Both the position numbers and the translations under genes were made by a program. Under the pieces are notes generated by a model. It was not told where the DNA came from, ran no database searches, and saw only the letters and a program-made list of their open reading frames with translations. From CAVSWT01 sp963775245 (lineage in GTDB: Bacteria; Bacteroidota; Ignavibacteria; Ignavibacteriales; Ignavibacteriaceae): a DNA stretch of 64,000 nt. The first letter of the stretch is position 1. Each line of letters begins with the position of its first letter. Positions 7,305-15,230 of the stretch are shown piece by piece. The DNA lies in NCBI GenBank assembly GCA_963775245.1, contig CAVZID010000023.1, forward strand, positions 89,611-153,610, written 5' to 3'.

Positions 7305-8415
7305 TTTTATCCTTATTCTTAAAATTATTAGCCTTATTACTTATTTCACTGATCAGCTCATTATATGACGCAATAAATTTATCTACGCCTTCTTTAGTAA
7401 GCCTATCTGTAACTTCTTCAAAATCGATTGAAAGATCTTTCAGCTTGTTCATTTCTGCTTTTGCTTTATCAATTTCCGTTTCTATAGCATCTTTCAAATT
7501 TCCATGCTCTTTAAATGCTTCAATAGTTTCATCAGGCATTGTGTTTACGGTATTCTTGCCAATCAATTCATCGACATAAAGAGTGTCTGGGTAACTTGGA
7601 TTTTTTGTGCTGGTACTTGCCCACAGCAATCTTTGAAGCTTAGCTCCTTTTTCTTCAAGCTTCTTAAATCTCTCGCTGCCGAATAATTTTTTACTTGTTT
7701 GATAAACCAGCTTAGCATTTGCAATAGCAATTTTCCCTTGAAGATCTTTATTCCCTTTTTTCTCTAATTCTTTATCAACCATTGAGTCAATACGGCTAAT
7801 AAAAAAGCTTGCAACAGAAGCAATTTGATTGATGCTTTCATTTTTCTTAACTCTCTCCTCAAGCCCGCTCATATACGCTTCAACTACATCTTCGTAAACT
7901 TTAGGAGAAAAAATTAATGTAATGTTTATATTAACTCCCTCACTAATCATTTGCTTAATAGCAGGTAATCCTTCTGAAGTGCCTGGAATTTTTATCATAA
8001 CATTTGGACGGTTAACACTTTTAAATAATCTTCTTGCTTCTTCAATCGTTTTGTCGGTTTCGTATGCTAATCCAGGAGCAACCTCGATGCTTACATATCC
8101 ATCGACCCCATTTGTTTTTTCATAAACAGGTAAAAGAATATCGCACCCATCTTGAATATCTTTAACTTCTAAATGCTCAAATAATTCTTCAGATGAAAGT
8201 TCAGCATTCTTTGAAAGTAGCGATTGTATTTGTTCATCGTAAGCATTACCAGAACCAATTGCTTTTTGAAATATTGAAGGATTTGAAGTTACACCTTTCA
8301 TTCCAATTTCATCAATAAGATTTTTTAATTCGCCTTTTTTAATTTTATCTCTGCTGATATTATCAAGCCAGACGCTCTGTCCAAATTTTTCTAATTCTTT
8401 TAATTTGTTACTCAT
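7285..8415 (-). CDS. tal: Transaldolase
   Basis: Transfers a dihydroxyacetone unit between sugar phosphates in the non-oxidative pentose phosphate pathway. The 376-residue protein has signature GVTSNPSIFQKA (41-52) and the Schiff-base lysine in VMIKIPGT (Lys142), with further conserved segments NINITLIFSP, ASVASFFISRID, and LLWASTSTKNP. Length fits the long transaldolase class found with PGI. Middle gene of rpiB-tal-pgi; it starts 21 nt after rpiB ends. The C-terminus (NKANNFKNKDKSANVNA) is lysine/asparagine-rich and not conserved-looking, as expected for a linker between two former domains. Confidence 0.95.
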   Translation of the reverse strand: MSNKLKELEKFGQSVWLDNISRDKIKKGELKNLIDEIGMKGVTSNPSIFQKAIGSGNAYDEQIQSLLSKNAELSSEELFEHLEVKDIQDGCDILLPVYEKTNGVDGYVSIEVAPGLAYETDKTIEEARRLFKSVNRPNVMIKIPGTSEGLPAIKQMISEGVNINITLIFSPKVYEDVVEAYMSGLEERVKKNESINQIASVASFFISRIDSMVDKELEKKGNKDLQGKIAIANAKLVYQTSKKLFGSERFKKLEEKGAKLQRLLWASTSTKNPSYPDTLYVDELIGKNTVNTMPDETIEAFKEHGNLKDAIETEIDKAKAEMNKLKDLSIDFEEVTDRLTKEGVDKFIASYNELISEISNKANNFKNKDKSANVNA

Positions 8416-8436
8416 TTTTAACTCCTAACTTCATTT

Positions 8437-8880
8437 TTATTTTTCTAAATCTGTTATTTTTTTCAAACGGCGTAAATACTTGCCTTCATTAAAGAACTTA
8501 GCATTTATAAAAGCATTTACCAAATCATAAGCAAGTGCATCGCCGATAATACGTGCGCCAAAACAAATTACATTCATATCATCATGCTCAACCCCTTGCC
8601 GTGCTGAGTAAGAATCATGACAAACAGAAGCTCTGACACCTTTTATTTTATTAGCTGTAACACAAGCTCCAACACCACTGCCGCAAATCAGAATCCCAAT
8701 TTTTGCAGCACCTTCAGAAATTGCTTTGCCCATCTTAATTGCAAAGTCAGGATAATCGTCAAGCGGGTCGTAGTTTTGATTTCCTAAATCGATTACTTCG
8801 TGGCTATTATTTTTTAAATATACGGCTATTTTGTTTTTAAGTTCAAATCCGCCATGATCTGCGGCAATTAGTATCTTCAA
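8437..8880 (-). CDS. rpiB: Ribose-5-phosphate isomerase B
   Basis: Interconverts ribose-5-phosphate and ribulose-5-phosphate (some relatives act on allose-6-phosphate or galactose-6-phosphate). The 147-residue protein has ADHGG at 7-11, the DYPDFA phosphate-binding region, and the active-site ICGSGVGACVTANKIKGVRA with Cys66. VCHDSYSARQGVEHDDMNV supplies conserved His and Asn residues. First gene of a minus-strand operon with tal and pgi, which supports ribose phosphate as the substrate. An AGGAG-type SD precedes the ATG. Confidence 0.95.
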   Translation of the reverse strand: MKILIAADHGGFELKNKIAVYLKNNSHEVIDLGNQNYDPLDDYPDFAIKMGKAISEGAAKIGILICGSGVGACVTANKIKGVRASVCHDSYSARQGVEHDDMNVICFGARIIGDALAYDLVNAFINAKFFNEGKYLRRLKKITDLEK

Positions 8881-9054
8881 TTATAGTTCTCCTAAATTTT
8901 AGGTTACAAATTTACAATTTAAAAATCAAAATTTAATTACCGGGTATTATATTTTTATTATTTTATGATGAAGAAATCATTTTGATAAACGGCATTGCTT
9001 ATTTCATTTGATAAATATAGGTTGTTTTAAAAATTTATTTAGGAAATAATTTAT

Positions 9055-9333
9055 ATGAGCTTTTTAGATATTTTAGTATTACTAATTGTTGCCGGAATCT
9101 GCGGAGGTATAGCACAGGCATTATCCGGCTATTCACACGGCGGGTGTGTAATTTCCATAATAATCGGATTCATAGGAGCTTTAATTGGAAAGTGGATTGC
9201 ACAAAAATTAGTGCTGCCCGATTTGTTTGAAATTAATATTGGCGGGCATTCATTCCCGGTTTTGTGGTCAATTATTGGCGGGGCTGTGTTTACAGGAATC
9301 TTAAATTTTCTTTCACCTAAAAGAAGAGGTTAG
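9055..9333 (+). CDS. GlsB/YeaQ/YmgE-family small membrane protein
   Basis: A 92-residue, very hydrophobic protein of the transglycosylase-associated protein family, small inner-membrane proteins linked to stress response in other bacteria; molecular role unknown. Three membrane segments are visible (about 5-22, 30-48 and 68-86). The glycine-rich ICGGIAQAL and IIIGFIGALIGKWIA segments are typical, and the second half carries the inserted PDLFEINIGGHSFPVLWSIIGGAVF seen in longer members. It is convergent with the usher gene, 14 nt away, and preceded by AGGAAATAA. Confidence 0.85.
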   Translation: MSFLDILVLLIVAGICGGIAQALSGYSHGGCVISIIIGFIGALIGKWIAQKLVLPDLFEINIGGHSFPVLWSIIGGAVFTGILNFLSPKRRG

Positions 9334-9347
9334 AATAAATTGAAGCT

Positions 9348-12314
9348 TCACTTAGACAGTGTGAAGTCAAAATCAACTATTCCATCAGGCTTTAATTCAA
9401 TTTCTTTTTCTGCAGGTGATGAAGTAACGCCTAAGTAATCAAGCTGTGACTTATCTAAATAAATTTTGTATTTACCGGGAGCTAATCCGAAATAATAAAA
9501 TGAACCATCGCTGAAAGTATTGATTGATATTTTTGTGTCACTGTCAATCCCTTCAATGTGAACTTTCATTCCTGCAACGGCTGTTTTTTGGTTATCTACC
9601 ATTTTAGCAACTGTTCCATCAATCTCCCCGGAAACATAAAAAGGAATATCAATTGGCCTGACTTTATTCGGCCCGCTTGAGAATAAAATATTTTTGTACT
9701 TCGGAACCCATAAAGGATTCTCAATTGAAGATTCGACAATCTTTGCTCTGTACTTAGTGTAAGGAGAAAGTTCTTCTATTCTTAAAATATTATCATTGCC
9801 TCGTTCCATTGTCCCGGCATTGTTTAAAACAACTCTGCCTTTTTTAATAAGCGGTTCATTATTTTCATATACTCCATCAACATTCTCATCCAAAAACATT
9901 CTCATTGCAACAGCAGATTTTCCTAATTGCTGCCGGTTCATGAAATTGAATTTATCATAATTATCATCATACAAAATTGCCCCTTGAACGCTCTGGCTGA
10001 AAGAATTATCGGAAACAGTTGTATAGCTTCGCGTAAAAGGAAATTCAATTATTAATTGAACCTGAGTAGTTGAAATATTGCTGAGAAAATTTTGCTGATG
10101 TGAAATTTGAATTCTTCCATGCTTAAATACACTTGAGGAAAAAGATATGCTGAAATTTTCAAACTTGTGATCAGTCAAATTATAGTTCAATCTTGAATTT
10201 ATAATATTGCCATTCAAAAAACCCAATGTACTGCTTAACCAGGGAATTGTTAATAAAAACCCGGGGGTTAAAATTGATCTATTTGAAACCTCATTTCCAT
10301 AATCAAGCTGAATTAAATTATAGTTTAAAATTGGACTAAAACCTCCGAAATTTGCAAGTGCACCAAGGCTGTAATCATATCTTTTTAAGTTTGATGAACG
10401 GGCATATCTAAATCCGCCATTAATGTTATATGAATTAAGTCCCGATTCAAATGGAACAAAAAATAATGTACTAAATTCATTATCTAATTTTGCCGGATTG
10501 TAAACCGGGTTCTTTTCATAATTAGTAAAAGCCATTGAAAAAGATGCCTGCGAATAATACAAAGCATTTGCTGAAAGTGTATAATAAGCGTTTGGCGCTG
10601 TCAAAATATTTAATAAGTAATTATCCGAAAATCTTGAAGTAAGCGAATTATAAAATATGCCTTTCCTCGAAAGCGGATCTTCAATAAAATCAAAACCCGC
10701 CTGTTCTGTTAGCCAATCTGTTATTCCATATTCAGCGTGAGCATTAGCTGTATTCTTCGATGTTTTGGCATACTTGCCAACGCTTAATTTATAATTTAAC
10801 TCTTTTGGAGGAAGTAATGTAAAAGGGATCTGGTATATTTTTTTATCTGTATAGTATTCTCCATCGGGGCCGTAATATTTTAATTGGATAAGTGTTGTTC
10901 CATAAGATAAAGGAAGCTTGAATTTGAAATTGCCGCTCGCATCTGATTTGGTATAATCAATTAATCTATCATTAATATAAAGCTCAATTGTATAATTTGG
11001 CGGAGCTTTATCAATAATCTGGTATGATGCATAAACTCTTCTTGGTTCTAACGGCTCATTGGTAACCTGGATTCCTCTTGAAGTTGAAGGAATTAAACCG
11101 TCAAAAGAAAAATCACCTAAAGAAATTTTAGACATATAATCATTTTTTTCAAGATCATACGACCACAAATAATTCGTTTCGCTGGTATAAATTTTATTAT
11201 TGAAATAACTTCCGCTGGTCACTATCTGAGCATTTCCGCCAAGCAGTTCTCCGCCGCCGCCAAACTGGTATGTACTGTATGGCTTAATTCCTTTATTGAA
11301 AGTTGATGTTAAATAATAGTCTAATACACCACCGGATAAGTTAGTTTTATCCCGTTTAACAATTTCCGTGGAAGGTTCAGGCTGCTCTTTTTCATTAAAA
11401 ATTGTTGAATAACTTTTTTCCCTTAAATACTTTTGATAAACAGGTAAATTATTTTTTGTATAAAGTGTAACGGTTAAATTAGAAAAATCAACTACCAGTC
11501 TAAAATCAAAAATTGTTTCAAGAGTTTTAGTATCAACAAAGAAATCAAAATCCTTTTCAACAAAGTCACGATTAGTAAATATATAGGTTGAATCCCCTCT
11601 TTGTGCTTTCTTTGCATTAAAATCTATTAAATATTTTTCCCGCGGGAGAATATAGAAACCGGAAATATTTTTATTCTTTCTATCAATTTTATTATCAATT
11701 AAAAGCAGGTCAAAAATTTCACTAACCGGAATGAATACATTTCCATTTTGGTAGTATGCTGTTGTTGGTTGGTTTATTAGCCCGGCATATTTTAAATTTA
11801 CAACTATTTCCTCCAGGCTATCTGCAAATGTTTTATTAAAGGATTCTTCTGCAGCTTTAGAAGAATTTATTTTGGTTGTTGATTTTGTTTCGCCAGATAA
11901 CTCTGCCTTATGAGTTTGTTTGTCTTCGTTGAAATAGTAATTAGATGAAACTTCGTTTAAATTGTTATGATAATCTTTAACAATTCCCGTTTGCTCTTTT
12001 TCTTTATTAAAATTCTTACTAACAAATATTTTTTTTGATTTGATTATGCTTATTCTGGAATGTGATTTATTACCTCCCGCTGCTGAAACAAAACTTCTTG
12101 TCCAAGACTCATTTTGTTTAAGTGATAATTTCGCTTGATTGTTTTCTGTAAAGGTTTTGTTTTTTTTATTTTGATTTATTGAGAAAGTAAAATTTTTTCC
12201 GGTTAAAATATTTGTTTTGTTTGAAGCAATGAAATCCTTTTCCTGGCTTGCAGGAGGCTTTACAATCGCAAACAAAAGTAAAGATACTAATAAAAAAAAT
12301 TTAACCGCATTCAA
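9348..12314 (-). CDS. Usher-like outer-membrane protein of a chaperone-usher-type pilus system
   Basis: Predicted to translocate and assemble pilus subunits at the outer membrane. The 988-residue protein has a signal peptide, a low-complexity Lys/Asn/Ser-rich stretch to about 165, and a two-strand N-terminal module. A long beta-barrel region with alternating Tyr/Phe-rich strands follows. A plug-domain-like segment lies near 435-510 (YTIELYINDRLIDYT, GTTLIQLKYYGPDGEYYTDKK, then LPPKELNYKLSVGKY), matching the usher pattern that leads into the SxGxY strand. The last ~95 residues form a carboxypeptidase-regulatory/SpaA-like Ig fold. The likely start is TTG at 12314, overlapping the chaperone stop (TTGA). 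Overall similarity to proteobacterial FimD/PapC is weak. Confidence 0.7.
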   Translation of the reverse strand: MNAVKFFLLVSLLLFAIVKPPASQEKDFIASNKTNILTGKNFTFSINQNKKNKTFTENNQAKLSLKQNESWTRSFVSAAGGNKSHSRISIIKSKKIFVSKNFNKEKEQTGIVKDYHNNLNEVSSNYYFNEDKQTHKAELSGETKSTTKINSSKAAEESFNKTFADSLEEIVVNLKYAGLINQPTTAYYQNGNVFIPVSEIFDLLLIDNKIDRKNKNISGFYILPREKYLIDFNAKKAQRGDSTYIFTNRDFVEKDFDFFVDTKTLETIFDFRLVVDFSNLTVTLYTKNNLPVYQKYLREKSYSTIFNEKEQPEPSTEIVKRDKTNLSGGVLDYYLTSTFNKGIKPYSTYQFGGGGELLGGNAQIVTSGSYFNNKIYTSETNYLWSYDLEKNDYMSKISLGDFSFDGLIPSTSRGIQVTNEPLEPRRVYASYQIIDKAPPNYTIELYINDRLIDYTKSDASGNFKFKLPLSYGTTLIQLKYYGPDGEYYTDKKIYQIPFTLLPPKELNYKLSVGKYAKTSKNTANAHAEYGITDWLTEQAGFDFIEDPLSRKGIFYNSLTSRFSDNYLLNILTAPNAYYTLSANALYYSQASFSMAFTNYEKNPVYNPAKLDNEFSTLFFVPFESGLNSYNINGGFRYARSSNLKRYDYSLGALANFGGFSPILNYNLIQLDYGNEVSNRSILTPGFLLTIPWLSSTLGFLNGNIINSRLNYNLTDHKFENFSISFSSSVFKHGRIQISHQQNFLSNISTTQVQLIIEFPFTRSYTTVSDNSFSQSVQGAILYDDNYDKFNFMNRQQLGKSAVAMRMFLDENVDGVYENNEPLIKKGRVVLNNAGTMERGNDNILRIEELSPYTKYRAKIVESSIENPLWVPKYKNILFSSGPNKVRPIDIPFYVSGEIDGTVAKMVDNQKTAVAGMKVHIEGIDSDTKISINTFSDGSFYYFGLAPGKYKIYLDKSQLDYLGVTSSPAEKEIELKPDGIVDFDFTLSK

Positions 12315-13132
12315 TTAACTTCTAACTCGATCGTTTTTGTAATTGGAGGTAAAGGTTTTAGCTTGCTTTCCGGTATGTCTTCCTTTTCATTTGATATAAA
12401 TTTTATTTCCGCCTTATATTTTCCCGGGGCAATTTTTTTATCGAATTCAAAAGTTATGTTCTTAACCAAATCAAAATATACAGCAACATATTCTTTCCCT
12501 TCTTTAACCACATTGCCAAGAGAGTCGGTCAAAGCATATGCGACATCACCAATGAAAGGAGAATTATTTATTCGCTCAACAGAAGTCCTAAGTATAATTT
12601 TATTTGTATCCTTTAAGACTTTAACATCATTAATCTTAATACCGGTTTGAACATTATCTGTTCTGTAAAAAATAGATGTAACCTGGTTTAGCACAAATTT
12701 TATTTTAGCAGTAACACCTTTATTAACAGTATCAATTGATGTAGTCTGCGGAACAGCGGATGTTACTATTCTTGCCCAGTATGTCCCATCTTCAATTCCC
12801 GCAGGAGGCCTTATGCTCATCCTAACTATTTGCCTTTGTTTTGGAGTCAATACAAATTTTTTAGGGAAAGCTCTTATCCAATCTACAATCGATGGCATAT
12901 CAGCAGAAGGTTCATTAATATATTTCATTGAAACAGTACCGAGAGAATCCGATACAGGATATCCAAATACAAACGAAATGCTTATTTCATAAATATCTGT
13001 TGATTCGTTTTGAACAATCATGCTGCCGTAACGATTGCTGGCGTCTGTGTAAACTATATAAGGGGATATAATTACCTGCGCATTTAAAGATGAGATTATA
13101 AACAAGAAAAATATGATTAAAAATTTTTTCAT
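12311..13132 (-). CDS. PapD-like periplasmic pilus chaperone
   Basis: Expected to cap subunits by donor-strand complementation and deliver them to the usher. The 273-residue protein has a signal peptide (KKFLIIFFLFIISSLNAQ). An N-terminal Ig-like domain carries the pattern typical of molecular chaperones of this class: VYTDASNRYGSMIVQNES at strand B-C, then a G1-like KKFVLTPKQRQIVRMSIRPPAGIEDGTYWARI, where the PxQRQ(V)R motif is diagnostic. A second Ig-like domain follows. It sits 4 nt after the third subunit gene and overlaps the usher start by 4 nt, indicating tight translational coupling. Confidence 0.82.
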   Translation of the reverse strand: MKKFLIIFFLFIISSLNAQVIISPYIVYTDASNRYGSMIVQNESTDIYEISISFVFGYPVSDSLGTVSMKYINEPSADMPSIVDWIRAFPKKFVLTPKQRQIVRMSIRPPAGIEDGTYWARIVTSAVPQTTSIDTVNKGVTAKIKFVLNQVTSIFYRTDNVQTGIKINDVKVLKDTNKIILRTSVERINNSPFIGDVAYALTDSLGNVVKEGKEYVAVYFDLVKNITFEFDKKIAPGKYKAEIKFISNEKEDIPESKLKPLPPITKTIELEVN

Positions 13133-13136
13133 GATA

Positions 13137-13631
13137 TTAAAAAATTTCTACTGTGACTATAATAGTGCCTTGATAAGTTCCCGGCGGAACACCACCGGTT
13201 GAATTTAATTTTCCACCCAGCCAAACATATACAGGTGTTAACAGCCAGACGTTATTAATATATAAAGGTGAGTGCGGATCAAAATTAGTTCTTCCTGTTG
13301 GAACATCATTGTAAGACCATGCTGTATGACTAGCGTCAAATGTGATTGGAATATTGTAGCTTTGATAACTTAATCTCGTGGGTAAAGTAAAAGTGATCTG
13401 CATATTCCTTATAAAAAATGCAAAATGAAAAAATCTAAACTTTGCTGCTGTTGCATCAATATGATTTACTTCCGCCGGATAACCGATAAAAACATCTCCA
13501 AAATCCAGGTCAGTATATTTAGTTGCATAAACCTGGGAGTAGCTTTTAAAAGAAAATAAAAAGAATAAAAAAATTACTAAAGGGAATCGATAAAGTTTAA
13601 ACTTTGAAAATATGTTATATAAAATATTCAA
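13137..13631 (-). CDS. Third pilus-subunit-like protein (DUF4402-related)
   Basis: A 164-residue secreted protein with signal peptide (FPLVIFLFFLFSFKSYSQ). It keeps two landmarks of the neighbouring DUF4402 subunits: LDFGDVFIG near the N-terminus and the terminal strand PPGTYQGTIIVTVEIF. The middle differs, with aromatic FRFFHFAFFIRNMQITFTLP and two tryptophan-rich strands, so it may be a tip, adaptor or anchor subunit rather than a shaft pilin. The start is probably TTG at 13631, 5 nt after the preceding stop. It sits directly before the chaperone gene. Confidence 0.65.
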   Translation of the reverse strand: MNILYNIFSKFKLYRFPLVIFLFFLFSFKSYSQVYATKYTDLDFGDVFIGYPAEVNHIDATAAKFRFFHFAFFIRNMQITFTLPTRLSYQSYNIPITFDASHTAWSYNDVPTGRTNFDPHSPLYINNVWLLTPVYVWLGGKLNSTGGVPPGTYQGTIIVTVEIF

Positions 13632-13636
13632 ATTAT

Positions 13637-14128
13637 TTAATATGAAACTGTTATTGTAAATAATCCTGTGTAATCGCCCTGAGGTTGATTTGCTGAAACC
13701 GTTATAGAGCCGCCCACCAACAAATCCAAAGAACCAATGCTTCCTGAGTTAGAAAGCTTATAATTTTTACCACTAGTAACTTTTTTAAAATCATTTGTTA
13801 CAACATTTGGTTGGAAAGTAATATTTCCAATAGTCCCGCCATATAAAGAAACCCACTGAGCATTGGTTAATATAGCAGAAGTAAAAGTAATAGTTATATG
13901 CAAATTAGGCTGTCCGGTAATATTAAATACTTGTCCGGCTTGGGGCAGTATAGTTTTTGACTGTACACTCCCGGTTAGAATAATTTCTCCAAAATCTAGG
14001 TTGCCGGCGCCTGCGGTTATTGCTAGGGGAGAGACTAAATTCACTGTCCCTATTGCATCCGTACTTGTAACTTGCGATAGGATAAATGAATTGAAAAGTA
14101 ATACTATAAAAAAAACTTTCTTCAGCAT
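13637..14128 (-). CDS. DUF4402-domain pilin-like subunit 2
   Basis: A secreted subunit of the DUF4402 family. I chose the ATG at 14128, because it opens directly into a signal peptide (MLKKVFFIVLLFNSFILSQ); a TTG at 14158 would add ten residues. The mature part shows the family order: NLDFGEIILTG, then ILPQAGQVFNITGQPNLHITITF, GTIGNITFQPNVV, LDLLVGGSITV, and the C-terminal NQPQGDYTGLFTITVSY. It is a paralogue of subunit 1 upstream, lying beyond an intrinsic terminator, so it is probably made in smaller amounts. Confidence 0.8.
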   Translation of the reverse strand: MLKKVFFIVLLFNSFILSQVTSTDAIGTVNLVSPLAITAGAGNLDFGEIILTGSVQSKTILPQAGQVFNITGQPNLHITITFTSAILTNAQWVSLYGGTIGNITFQPNVVTNDFKKVTSGKNYKLSNSGSIGSLDLLVGGSITVSANQPQGDYTGLFTITVSY

Positions 14129-14224
14129 AGTGCCGTAATCAATAATGTTTTTGAACAAACGCTCAAAATTAAAACATATACATTAAAAAAGAGAACTGAT
14201 TAAAAAAAATTTTAATTTGCCCTA

Positions 14225-14265
14225 AAATAAAACTGGCGCCGTAGAAACATTATCCGCAGCGCCAG
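14225..14265 (-). terminator. Intrinsic terminator between pilin subunits 1 and 2
   Basis: On the minus strand CTGGCGC (14265-14259) pairs with GCGCCAG (14239-14233) around a 19-nt loop, followed at once by TTTTATTTT. It sits 33 nt after the stop of subunit 1 and before subunit 2, in the direction of transcription. Partial read-through here would give an excess of the first subunit. Confidence 0.72.
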
Positions 14266-14297
14266 AGAGGAGTCACTTATATTCAGATGTCAAAATT

Positions 14298-14825
14298 CTA
14301 ATATGTAACTGTTACGGTAAATGTTCCAGTGTAATCACCGTTAGCTTGGTTGCCAGCTATATCTAACTGTCCACCAACCCATAAATATAAATAACCATTT
14401 CCTGTGCCTGTCTGATGAACTAATGCAACAGAATTTCCATCAGAAACAGTAGTGCCACTTAAATAAGAACTATTTCCACCTGTATGCTCTACATTAGGGG
14501 TAAATGTCATTGTACTGTTTGTTCCACCATTATCTGTAACCCACGAATCATTATCCAGGGTAACATCATTAAAATTAATTGTTACTGATTTAGCTGGATG
14601 ACCAACAACTCTAAATTCAGCACCTGATGCAGGCGTAATTGTCTGGTTTTGTGAAGCGCTAGTAGCAATAATTTCTCCAAAATCCAGGCTGCCCCCAATA
14701 TTAGAGATAGCTAAACCTTTTGCTATAGTTGCTGTTACATCAGATGTGGCACTTGCAGTATTTTGAGCGAAAGCTGTGAATGAAAATAATAGTATTGTTG
14801 CGAAAAGCGCGAGAGCTTTTTTCAT
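14298..14825 (-). CDS. DUF4402-domain major pilin-like subunit 1
   Basis: First gene of the pilus operon, 175 residues. Signal peptide MKKALALFATILLFSFTAFAQ precedes a mature protein rich in Ala/Ser/Thr/Gly and poor in Lys. DUF4402 landmarks are present: GSLDFGEIIATS, ITPASGAEFRVVGHPAKSVTINF, STMTFTPNV, LYLWVGGQLDI, and the C-terminal beta strand NQANGDYTGTFTVTVTY, whose alternating hydrophobic pattern would suit chaperone binding. The strong position in the operon and the terminator immediately behind it suggest the abundant structural subunit. An AGGACC SD lies close to the ATG. Confidence 0.82.
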   Translation of the reverse strand: MKKALALFATILLFSFTAFAQNTASATSDVTATIAKGLAISNIGGSLDFGEIIATSASQNQTITPASGAEFRVVGHPAKSVTINFNDVTLDNDSWVTDNGGTNSTMTFTPNVEHTGGNSSYLSGTTVSDGNSVALVHQTGTGNGYLYLWVGGQLDIAGNQANGDYTGTFTVTVTY

Positions 14826-14835
14826 ATTGGGTCCT

Positions 14836-14902
14836 CATATATGTTGATAATAAATGTTTATTTACGATCTCTTTGTCGAGAGGTGTTTATTCAACATATA
14901 TG
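14836..14902. repeat. 12-bp perfect inverted repeat in the pilin leader
   Basis: CATATATGTTGA (14836-14847) and TCAACATATATG (14891-14902) are exact inverted copies 43 nt apart. The proximal arm ends 10 nt before the pilin start codon, next to the SD. A smaller CTCT-AGAG hairpin lies in the spacer. It could form a leader stem in the mRNA, act as an operator, or flank an invertible segment. Confidence 0.6.
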
Positions 14903-15186
14903 CCAGTGAAAAAAATGTCTTTAACTATGGTGTTTTGTGTAAAAATATCCGTAGTTAACTTATTATTATATAATTGCTTAACTACAAGTTACACTAATCA
15001 GGTAAAATTAGGGTTTGAAAAAATACGATCAGTAATTTAAAGTTGCATCAGAATTTCTGAGTGTAATAATTACTTACAGTTTTCAGTAAATTTAAGAATT
15101 GTAAATTTATTGCTGTTAATCCCAAAAATAATTTCAAGGTAATTTAAAAATTTACTTGAGGATAAGTACATGTAAGTTGAAAATTT

Positions 15187-15219
15187 ATAAACCTAATTTC
15201 TCAAAGAAATTGGGTTTAT
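15187..15219. repeat. Dispersed 33-nt palindrome, copy A
   Basis: Two 15-nt arms around CAA. The right arm is AGAAATTGGGTTTAT; the left arm has one mismatch (T for C, leaving a G-T wobble in RNA). It begins 12 nt past the stop of the aldo/keto reductase gene on the minus strand. One of five copies in the window. Confidence 0.85.
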
Positions 15220-15230
15220 TACCAGAAGTA

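Larger units (their letters stand above)
14826..15230. promoter_or_regulatory. Upstream region of the pilus operon
   Basis: A 405-nt gene-free stretch. Besides the inverted leader repeat it holds three copies of TTAACTAYRR at 14921-14930 (+), 14949-14958 (-) and 14978-14987 (+), with centres 28-29 nt apart. A minus-strand TATAAT lies at 14970-14965, with no good -35 box. Its far end carries palindrome copy A. Reading frames here (for example 14780-15040) have no coding character. Confidence 0.4.

Noticed and set aside
14780..15040. 86-codon plus-strand frame over the pilin start and leader
   Set aside because: It overlaps the pilin start and the inverted leader repeat antisense and lacks coding character; the leader is better read as regulatory.
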